A DNA stretch of 64,000 nucleotides from Hymenopellis radicata (lineage: Eukaryota > Basidiomycota > Agaricomycetes > Agaricales > Physalacriaceae). Every line of letters starts with the position of its first letter. Positions within the stretch are counted from its first letter, which is position 1. Shown one piece after another: positions 55,957 to 64,000 of this stretch. The stretch is taken from the NCBI GenBank assembly GCA_015501595.1, contig JADNRX010000187.1, positions 42,296-106,295 on the forward strand, read 5' to 3'. The notes under the pieces are model-generated. The model searched no databases, was not told the origin of the DNA, and was given only the letters and a program-made list of their open reading frames with translations. The position numbers were made by a program, and so were the translations under genes.

Positions 55957-57567
55957 TTGATAGATCATCATCTGATTCGGGAGCTCAGCCCTCAAGCAAT
56001 TCGTATGATAGCGCGAGACTTTGTGTTTGGACATCAGGCACTTTCACGAATTCCCGACCATTATCAGTCTTCGACACATCTCCAACGCATTGGTCAACTC
56101 CAGAAGCAGATGGCCAACAACCCTTCCAACCTGATTACACTGCAGACAATTCGACAGGCATGGAGCCAAGTTACCGTTGTATGCGACGATGCAGCCGCTC
56201 ATACTGCTGCTGCCCATATTGGGCGCCAGTTGGCACTCCAAATGCAGGTTCATCTATTCTCTTTCGTTCGGACTCGTCTTCTTCATCAAAAAGACGACTG
56301 GCTCCAACTTCTAATAGCTCAGGTGACTCTAGCAATTGACAGATACCTCCCATTGCCATCCGATGGGAGCAAGCACTACTCTTTCGACTCGTCTCGCTGG
56401 CTTCCGGAGCTCAAGCCAGCTCGGACATACACCTTTTCACCCCCCCGGGCTATCTGCTTGGAGGCAGGGGAACGTGCTGAGAAGATTATCGATGTTACAG
56501 TCGCCATACTCGAATGTTGGTTGGATTTCACTAGTGGTGGGACAGATGGCGTCAAACGACAATTCCTCTCTGTCATAGCTCGGATCGTACCTGTTGAACT
56601 TCTACCCTCATTCCTTCTACTACCATATGTTGACGCCGCACATCGACAGGTTTCATCGTTTATTCGGGATCGCTCATTGGAGCATTCATCAAAGCTGCGC
56701 GTAATCGAGTGGGAACGATTCGAGAAGGAGCTAACGGAAATGTTCGCGCCGGACTCTAGCCATAGGAAGGCTCTGCTGTTGCTGCATGATGCCTCCGCCC
56801 AATTCTTGGTTGGCTCTATCTCCCCACGACCCACCTCCCAACGTGTAGATCTCACCAACACATCTACAGAAATCCTCTTTGAACCGTTTGCTGCATTTTT
56901 AGAAGAGCTACTTCCACTTGTTACTCCTTCACCACAATCTGCTACTCGGACACATCTGCAAGACGTTGTAGATGCCAATTCAGATGCTCGCCTACCATTC
57001 CGAGAACAAGCCCCTTCCCGAAAGCGCCTACATCCTGCACTTCGATCTGGGCCAACAGACGAAGTTGATCAGTTAGCTGTCGTGCGAAGTCTACTCATCT
57101 TTCGTGGCTTAACCTTTAATACACAATCGGGCAAGCAGCACGATGGAGTTTTTCAGACGGAGGCGGACTGGACGAGATATCGGGGAAATGGTGGAGATAC
57201 TGACGAATCTCATTTCGTCAATAGCTGTGCTTTTGGTCGAACGAGAGGACGACATTCCAAGAATTTCATGTCATACTGGATGGCAGGCTCAGCGCTAAAT
57301 ATGCATGTGGCTTCTCCCGGGAAGCGACCAGGCTTCAAAGCTACACTGGACTTCGTTAAAAAGTTAAAGCTACCAGCCTTTGGTGCTCTCACTATATTTC
57401 TTTTCGTTGAGGATTTAGCTTATGCGGACCTCGTGGAGGACCCTTCTTTAGATGAGTTTGCTCTCATTGTTGCACGATTAAAGATGGGTGCTCGGAGTGG
57501 GATCGAAGCGATGTCCACAGTGGATGGAACACTGACTGTTGACGAGGCTGCAGATCACTTCAGATGA
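55957..57567 (+). CDS. Hypothetical protein, 536-codon open frame
   Basis: A long uninterrupted frame ending at 57565-57567, preceded by an acidic exon (about 55749-55935: MASTAALAPSTGPIVEESSS, then a D/E-rich run) that probably belongs to it through an intron ending at TAG near 55964. The protein is mostly helical: ELSPQAIRMIARDFVFGHQA, LQKQMANNPSNLITLQTIRQ, VELLPSFLLLPYVDAAHRQV, LDFVKKLKLPAFGALTIFLF. It has no transmembrane pattern, catalytic motif or family that I recognise. Its length, clean frame and position after an oxygenase-like gene suggest a real, possibly transposon-linked gene. Function unknown. Confidence 0.55.
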   Translation: MIDHHLIRELSPQAIRMIARDFVFGHQALSRIPDHYQSSTHLQRIGQLQKQMANNPSNLITLQTIRQAWSQVTVVCDDAAAHTAAAHIGRQLALQMQVHLFSFVRTRLLHQKDDWLQLLIAQVTLAIDRYLPLPSDGSKHYSFDSSRWLPELKPARTYTFSPPRAICLEAGERAEKIIDVTVAILECWLDFTSGGTDGVKRQFLSVIARIVPVELLPSFLLLPYVDAAHRQVSSFIRDRSLEHSSKLRVIEWERFEKELTEMFAPDSSHRKALLLLHDASAQFLVGSISPRPTSQRVDLTNTSTEILFEPFAAFLEELLPLVTPSPQSATRTHLQDVVDANSDARLPFREQAPSRKRLHPALRSGPTDEVDQLAVVRSLLIFRGLTFNTQSGKQHDGVFQTEADWTRYRGNGGDTDESHFVNSCAFGRTRGRHSKNFMSYWMAGSALNMHVASPGKRPGFKATLDFVKKLKLPAFGALTIFLFVEDLAYADLVEDPSLDEFALIVARLKMGARSGIEAMSTVDGTLTVDEAADHFR

Positions 57568-57964
57568 ATATATCTGTAGGCTCTTGGAGTTCGTTATTTT
57601 TATGTTCTACTGAACCATCAGCAGATTCGTTAAAGAGCGCCTTGGAGACAGGATCCCAGGATTTCATATGTTTGTGATTGAGCATGGATTGTGTAAATTC
57701 ATTCGGACGCGAAGCTCTCACAAATACTTAGATAAACCCTAATGTATGTTGATATACCAATCAAGTGCCGTTCTCCAGTCCGCTAGGTGACATTGCAGCC
57801 TCGTCCTGAGAGCTTACACGCCGCGATCCCTCCTCCAGATCATTCCGTCGCAGAGACGGGCACCAGGATGTGCGCCGGAACATATCCGAGGGCGCGCGGT
57901 CAGCGCAGAGCCAAACCGCAATCCTCAGGCGCAGAGCCAAACCGCATAATCCATAAAAGAAAAC

Positions 57965-58051
57965 CAACGGCAGAACAAGTTCTGCCGTTGAACGAAAGAG
58001 TCAAGCAGGAAGAGAGATCGCGATCCGGCAATCCGGCCTCGAAGGCCGGAT
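57965..58051. other. Two neighbouring perfect hairpins
   Basis: CAACGGCAGAAC-AA-GTTCTGCCGTTG (57965-57990, 12-bp stem) and ATCCGGCCT-CGA-AGGCCGGAT (58031-58051, 9-bp stem). Stems are GC-rich and perfect, with a 40-bp gap. Function unknown. Confidence 0.75.
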
Positions 58052-59865
58052 AATGATCGCCCAGCAGATTTCTAGTCTTACATGTACTACCATGTCGACG
58101 TCGTGGACATCGGCTGCAGAACCAGTTCTGCGGCTTGTTTCACTTCGGATTGGCGACGACGGCTCACGACAGCCCCGATTTTATGCGTCTGCTCTCTCAA
58201 CGAACAACGCGGACGCGTCAGCCTCCCGGAGAAGCAGCCGTACTTCAAGACGACGACGACGGGCTTCAAGAGGCAGGCGTGGCCCCCGCGCCATCGTGTT
58301 CGCGCCCTGTAACGAGGCGAGGAGTTTTCTGGGCTGGAAGGCGTCGCGGACGCTCCCAGCCCAAGAAGGTATGTAATCTTGCAAGGTTTTGCGGCTTGTT
58401 TGACTTACTTTCAGCAGACTTTCACGCGTTTTTGCTATCTCGACGATCATCGCGTTCGTCGTGCCAATGTTCTTCTGCAGCGTTCAGCCTGATGGTTATG
58501 TGTGTTGATAGCCTTGGTGCGTGATTGTATCCAATCATGCCATCTTCCTCGTGCTGATACGTATAATTATATAGAGTGCGTTGTGGCTGGAGGTGTCGCT
58601 GGCGGCATACGGGTATGTGTTCCTTTCGAGCGCGACTAGGAGATGCTGATGGACGTAAGCGCAAATATTCGTCGACGACATTTCACAAGGACACTCGCAT
58701 GGGCAGACGATTCTCGTGTATGTGAGTGCCTTTCCTTCTGCTCGCGTGGATCCCTTGATTGACTGCTGGGTATACGTAGTGTTGGCTTGCTGGGGATGCG
58801 GTGACTGATGTGGTCATCGCCACCAATCGAAACCACTCATCGAGAGCCCTTAAAATACACCTGGTTGATGGGGAAGCCAATGCAGCTTCACCACGGGAAC
58901 CACTCGCTGGAATCTTTCCGAGATGTGATATGCCGGAGTTTGGATGCTTGGGGGTTATTCTCATTGAGACGCTTGCTCATCTTCGCGGCGGTCACAGACG
59001 CGTAGACACTGTCCGCATCGAAGACCTCCAACCGATCCTTCTTGGTTGAAATCCGATAACTACTTCGAAGGCCACCCGCCGAATTCACCCTCGAGTTACT
59101 ACGGGTTCGTAGGTTACGCTCAACCCTCGCCTCTCCACGTCGTCCCTACACCCGACTCGTCCGATAGTCATGTCAAACGCGCAGTCCTATGCAAAGGCAT
59201 CAAGTGCATACGCTGTACATGTTATTTGGGAGCACGCGGGAAGGGGGAGGGGGAGGAGAGGTATAAACGTGATGAGAGGCTACAGTAGAATTGTGTCGTT
59301 GTTCAATGGCGTGAAGGATATGGTCCCCAGCAGTGCCGTTGTCATAAGAGGTGCACAACGACCTGTGGGTGCTGATAACAAGACCCCGACGGTATGTCCA
59401 ATGTCCGGGTCACGAATAGAAATAAGAAATAAGAAAATGGAAACGTATCGCCCAACACGTTGACAGCAATCGACGTGGCGGCTACATCTCACCCATCCAC
59501 TCTTCAAGTCCGGCCATCAGCAGGGCGAATACGTCTCTCGGATTGGTTGTCGGTTTTGCTACCGCTCCAGCGGGCCTACGCATGTCTTGGTCCGTACGCG
59601 AGTTAGGAGGAATTGAATAAAACGAAGGCAGCAAAGCGGGAGCAAATACAGCGTCTTGGGCGCGTACGCTGCACAGCGAGAGCTTACGCTGGACATCCGC
59701 ATAAGAATGGTGCCGTCGCGAAGACGAGCACCAGACAGCCCCAGAGTGCATTTGAGGATGGCGGCGACCAAATACAGCACAGAAACGAAACCCCAGAGAA
59801 AGTTCGAAGCTGACGAGCACGCCAACACGACGTGCTGTGATAGTAAGAGAACAGACATTAATGAT

Positions 59866-59908
59866 TAAGGATCAGACGTATCTGATCCTTATCCGGCGCT
59901 TGCCGGAT
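59866..59908. other. Two directly adjacent perfect hairpins
   Basis: TAAGGATCAGA-CGTA-TCTGATCCTTA (59866-59891, 11-bp stem) and ATCCGGC-GCTT-GCCGGAT (59891-59908, 7-bp stem). The second shares its ATCCGGC arms with the hairpin at 58031-58051, 1.85 kb away. Confidence 0.75.
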
Positions 59909-60388
59909 CGTGCTGCCAATGCAACCATGTTAGCTCGCCATACACTGAAAAAAAAGGATGTGTATCCGGTAGTGCCTACATTACGCGCAATTACAACACT
60001 CCTCTTGATAGGAATACCTTGATCTATCGATTGAAAAGTTACCGATAGCTGAAGAGGTAACCAAAATCGTGAAGACGATTTAAAATGGTCCAAAGAATTG
60101 ATACCAGAATCTTCGCACAGAGGAACGAATGGTGTCGCGCTCGAATGTCTTGCCAATAATAGTGTCACGTTCAAGTTTAAGATAACTTGATACTTTAACT
60201 TACGCGGTATATCCAAGACCGATCCGAAATTCCGGGTCCTCCGGCTTCATCTTGACAGACTACGTCATAAGTCTGAAGAATTCAAGCCAAAATATGCCTG
60301 CCGCATCAGTCTGCAAAACACGGCCAGCAGCTTTTTCCCACGAGTCCGACCCATCTTAGTACCGACGTTCCGCAGCGCCTTAAAAGAC

Positions 60389-61628
60389 ATGGATCACAGC
60401 GAGGTACAGGTCATCCCATAGCATTCACATTCATATGAATAAATGTTATTATAGACATCTTCAAGCGGCCTCCTTAAGCTACCAACCGAGCTCTTGGACA
60501 TGATCGTTCAACTGTCTCATCGTGACTGGTTGACACTCAGTCTAATCTGTCGACTATTCGCCGCTCTCTGTCGTTGCTATATGTTCGCCTCCTTCTCCTG
60601 CGGTACACTTCCTCATCGCAGAACCATCGATGAATGCATCATTTTCTTCGAAACACATCCAGAAGCGGCACAGGCCACTAGACGTCTAAATTTCACCTCT
60701 CCGGGAGACAGTCCTAATCAGATGTATCGCCTCATTCATCTGTGCGATACGGGATCGTCTCTCGAATATCTCAAATTTGCCCACGACATAATCCCCTCCT
60801 CCCTGCCACTTAGCATTCTAAATCGCCGCCAGCTTGAATTCTGTAACGCGCGATTCCATCTCGATACAATCACCGACCTATTATTCAACTGCTACTATCT
60901 CAAAACGCTCAAACTCCATTGCTATCAGCCCATTTTACCATTTCGTGGGCTAATACCATCTATTACGCCCGCATTCTGTCAGCTAGAGTCGCTGGAAATC
61001 TTCCAATCAGTGTCGAGACCGGGTTCATATGAACAAACCTTCTTCCCCCACATCCAACCAATACTCCACTATCTTCTACACTCATGTTCCCACATTACCC
61101 TGTTGCGGCTCTGGTTTGATGCTAAAGATCTCGTCTTCGTAACTCAGATTGTACATGTTGCGTCGGCTACACTGCGCCATCTATCATTACACCTATTAAA
61201 CAGTGAGTACCTATTTAACATGCTGCACTATCTTCAACAACTCCGATATCACCTCCATAGTGTCTCCGACGATGGCTGACGCTGGGATCGATCTACGTCA
61301 AGTGCCCAGCCTTGACTACATATCGCTCGAATGTACTGGAAATCATTTCTGATTTCCCGCATTCACGTTGTTGTCAATTGCTTTCGACGGTGCGTTAAAA
61401 AACTTGCGCATTGTTCTCAATCACTGCCTTCTATTTCCAAATGACGCCGACTTCATGACCTCGGTTATGATGCACCTTCACAAACAGGCACCAGCCAGCA
61501 TGCGTTTCGCCGTAGATGGCATTCAAAAGGTGGACTCACCTGCAACATGGTTTCAATGGAAGAGAGCCAGGACCCTCCGAGTATTGGGCCAAAAGCCGAC
61601 TGTCTACGTACACATTCAATATATGTAA
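60389..61628 (+). CDS. F-box-like protein, C-terminal part frameshifted
   Basis: A 15-nt first exon (60389-60403, MDHSE) splices to 60455 onward. The F-box-like motif LLKLPTELLDMIVQLSHRDW then LTLSLICRLF follows at once, as usual for basidiomycete F-box proteins, in which F-box binding to SKP1 recruits substrates to SCF ubiquitin ligases. Leu-rich segments such as LKTLKLHCYQPILPF, LESLEIF and LRHLSLHLLN resemble irregular LRRs. The frame stops at 61279, but a matching continuation runs in other frames (MADAGIDLRQVPSLDYISLE, then from 61362 LLSIAFDGALKNLRIVLNHC to 61628). Two small indels near 61270 and 61350 would join them. Confidence 0.65.
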
Positions 61629-62004
61629 CAATAGCGTTCTGTCATTCGATCACCTCTCTCCACCTCAATACTATTCCACATCCCTATGTCTCCGACTTAT
61701 TCTCCGTCACGCCCTTTCGTCTCAGTTAACCAATCATGCTGCAATCACGTTCGACATCTACTCAATAAATTTTACCTACTCCTCAACTCAATATCAAACC
61801 TGAGCAGACCGGCGCCCCCATGACTACACTGAAAGAATAGACTGTTGACTTACTCGTACAACCGCCATCCAACTGTCTATCCCCCTCCCCATCATGACCT
61901 CATGATGTCGTTCATCAATGACCGAACTCAACTAGCTATACATAACCCGATACATAAAAAAGCATAAACATATCTCTAAAATTCATCCCAAACGTCCAAT
62001 TCCT
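61629..62004. other. Intergenic
   Basis: AT-rich, no recognised gene or repeat. Confidence 0.4.
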
Positions 62005-63443
62005 ATGCCTAAACACCCCACCGACGCTACCGCTGCAGGCGCCTTGAAGAAAATTAAGAGCACTACTGGGTAACACAACAACGTTCACTCCTTCCTCTGT
62101 TTGCTCATCACATTTTAGAAGCGACAGCACCGTGGCCAGTGACGACGACAATATGAATGTCGACCTGAAAAAAGAGAAAGACGCTGAACACTCAAGACGC
62201 CTCCGAGACACTGAAGCGTCCCACTCTGTATGCTATTATTCTCCAAACCTCCGTCCATTCACTGATGCTTGTAAGGCCTATGATTGCCCAATCCACCCAT
62301 ACCGCTTGGCGCGAACCTTCCACCACCCTCACTCGCCACATCTCACCCGTTAACCCTCCCCCCGTGGAACCCCGTCATGCTGAACCGTCCGAGCCCCAAC
62401 TTCTCCCCCTGATACGACATGATGAAGTCGGATTCGAATTTGGAGCAGGCCTCACCCCCCTTCCCTTTACCACATTATCAAGCGCGCTGTCTAACAACGT
62501 GAATCAAATGCGGTGCGCTATACATCCCCCTCATTACAGCCCTTTTCTCATAGCTTCACAGACCATCAATGATCGCAACCAGGAGCTTCGGCACTATGTT
62601 ATATTCTCTGTTCGCCACCGATGTCTCCAAGTACGCATGGTTGCCCGTTTGGTCGAACTCATCCTCTAAGCGCATCGTACCCTGCCCAACATCCCTTGAT
62701 AAAGTCAACGTCAACTCCCACGACGTCGTCTGGTTTATGATGGGTCAATGCACGCACTGTGATCTTCTAACGGACTCATCACGTACCCAATACTGTCGCC
62801 GCTCTGCATCAAAGGCATTCACCGCTTCCTCCCAAGAGTTTGCAGCTGCTGCAATGCTCTTCGGATACAAGAACGCCACATTTGCTGTAAGCCATGGTGG
62901 AATAGAACTGACGACAGGTCGAAAGCCTGGAGGTAATTCTGATCTATCGATATTTACACCCTACCGCTAACACACCGTAGATAAGACTCCGAAGAGTAGG
63001 CCAACCGCCCATGGCTCTGGTGAGTCCACCTTCACGTCGCGTACTCCCCACTCATCTCATTGCAGTTCCACGTCCGTGGATCAGGACGTCCCCATTTACG
63101 ATGGCCGTAAACCATTCTCGCTCACAGTTATCAGCAGCTGGACCGAATGGAAACCGAACTCGAAAGCGGAGACTTTGTCCTCACCGGATTCGCCTTGAAC
63201 GGTTATCGAGAGAAGCCCCTCATCGAGAGCCAGACGGAGCAGATCGTATCGGCTTCAAACATCCTATTTGCTATCCTGTTATCCCGTCCAACGGGGAGAT
63301 ATATTGATAAAGATGCAGCCGCGGTCAATAACGACATGATGGATGACACACCCCTCAGCGTCAGCAACCACGAACCGATAAAGACCACGATCGATGTTCC
63401 CATTGACGAAGCTCCTCCTGTTGAACGTGGTCCAGTGTTGTAA
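62005..63443 (+). CDS. Hypothetical Agaricomycete protein, multi-exon
   Basis: The probable start MPKHPTDATAAGALKKIKST (62005) splices at 62070-62117 to an acidic/basic exon (SDDDNMNVDLKKEKDAEHSR). Later pieces are VEPRHAEPSEPQLLPLIRHD, VSKYAWLPVWSNSSSKRIVP, VVWFMMGQCTHCDLL and, near 63090, DVPIYDGRKPF followed by MACcept-like ELESGDFVLTGFALNGY and ILFAILLSRPTG, ending at 63441-63443. A charged head, a VPxYDGR motif and a late hydrophobic LFxxLL segment recur in many Agaricomycete hypothetical proteins, some near transposons. Exact exons and function are unknown. Confidence 0.4.
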
Positions 63444-64000
63444 GTCGTAGCAAAGATAATGAAACCAACGTCTATGTATACTATTCGAACCCATATGTAC
63501 TTATCTCTATTGAAAACCTGTGCCTTTACGCTATCTAAACAAAATTAAGCTTTTCAAATCAGATCACACTTAACGAACTTTGGAATAACATACCTGATGA
63601 ACTTCGGAGTTACAGTAATCTTTACCCCTGTGCCCGACGCTAACCGCAAAGCGATCAAAGCCCGCCAACCACGCCAAACAAACAGCCAACCACCCCCTGC
63701 CGCCACACTTACACCGCTGACCACTTAACCAACCCTAACCGAACTCTAACGACCCCGAAACCAACCCACGCCGGAACCAACTCTACTCTCAAACCCTTAC
63801 CTAACTCAGCCCTCCCACGAACCAGTGCTAGTGAATACCATGCCCGAACCCGCCGTACGTATGAATAATCCGGATATTCACCCTCGACTGCAACGGTAAC
63901 CCGTCCACTCATCACTACGCCTCACGCCTGCCGTGTCCAACATTCATGCCCGACATACCTCACCACCAACGGCGCGGAGTGCATGCAGCGTGCATGGTGT
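63444..64000. other. C/A-rich terminal stretch, no gene recognised
   Basis: From about 63640 the plus strand is rich in CCAACC and CCCTAA-like words, which produces a long meaningless minus frame. No ordered repeat was found. Confidence 0.4.

Larger units (their letters stand above)
57568..60388. other. 2.8 kb without a recognised gene
   Basis: Overlapping Arg/Ser-rich frames at 58053-58524 and short pieces with intron-like junctions near 58371-58415 and 58727-58780 are present but match no family. Hairpin pairs at both ends of this stretch are listed separately. Confidence 0.4.

Noticed and set aside
63640..64000. CCCTAA-like C/A-rich end as a telomere or subtelomere
   Set aside because: Words are irregular and never form a tandem array.
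1..64000. tRNA, rRNA genes and CRISPR arrays
   Set aside because: No B-box/cloverleaf, rRNA core or regularly spaced repeat-spacer pattern was noticed by eye; a covariance-model search would be needed to exclude tRNAs fully.

Overview
The window reads as nuclear DNA of a filamentous basidiomycete, most likely a mushroom-forming Agaricomycete. Genes carry many short introns (about 46-60 bp, mostly GT-AG). Fungus- and Agaricomycete-type families are present: a FunK1 kinase, a DUF6593-like protein, small secreted proteins, TET/JBP-like oxygenases and a Helitron. Several genes have a TATA box 45-85 bp before the start codon. Species cannot be told from the sequence.

Layout. 1-6 kb: start of a siderophore-iron MFS transporter (minus) with two perfect iron-GATA boxes upstream, a roadblock-type dynein light chain, and an Na+/H+ antiporter whose frame is broken by several single-base indels. 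6-10.7 kb: a GNAT acetyltransferase with two decayed copies (one 7 kb away) and a nested tandem duplication with a minisatellite. 10.7-20.5 kb: FunK1 kinase, DUF6593-like protein, and a many-exon OPT peptide transporter with a 7-nt microexon and a GC-AG intron. 21-24 kb: tandem duplication of a small secreted protein gene, each copy followed by remnants of an epoxide hydrolase-like gene. 25-37.5 kb: metabolic genes (aldo/keto reductase, secreted protein, GDSL esterase, thioredoxin reductase, a second aldo/keto reductase with an unusual N-terminal extension, a TIGR04076 protein, an aromatic/aminoadipate-type aminotransferase).

37.6-64 kb is repeat- and transposon-rich. A nearly complete but damaged Helitron (HUH Rep plus Pif1 helicase) is followed by an opposite-strand TET/JBP-like 2OG-Fe(II) dioxygenase. 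Then come a mosaic of gene fragments (listerin-like, SF3B1-like), a 160-bp satellite whose units carry a perfect hairpin, a second 2OG-oxygenase-like gene with a 536-codon ORF downstream, paired hairpins, an F-box-like gene and a hypothetical gene.

A recurring theme is single-base frameshifts in otherwise well conserved exons, usually at homopolymers. They affect many unrelated genes but spare others. This suggests uncorrected read errors, real decay, or both, so I annotate such genes as CDS and list the break points. Exon limits come from reading frames, splice signals and remembered family consensus. No alignment was run.
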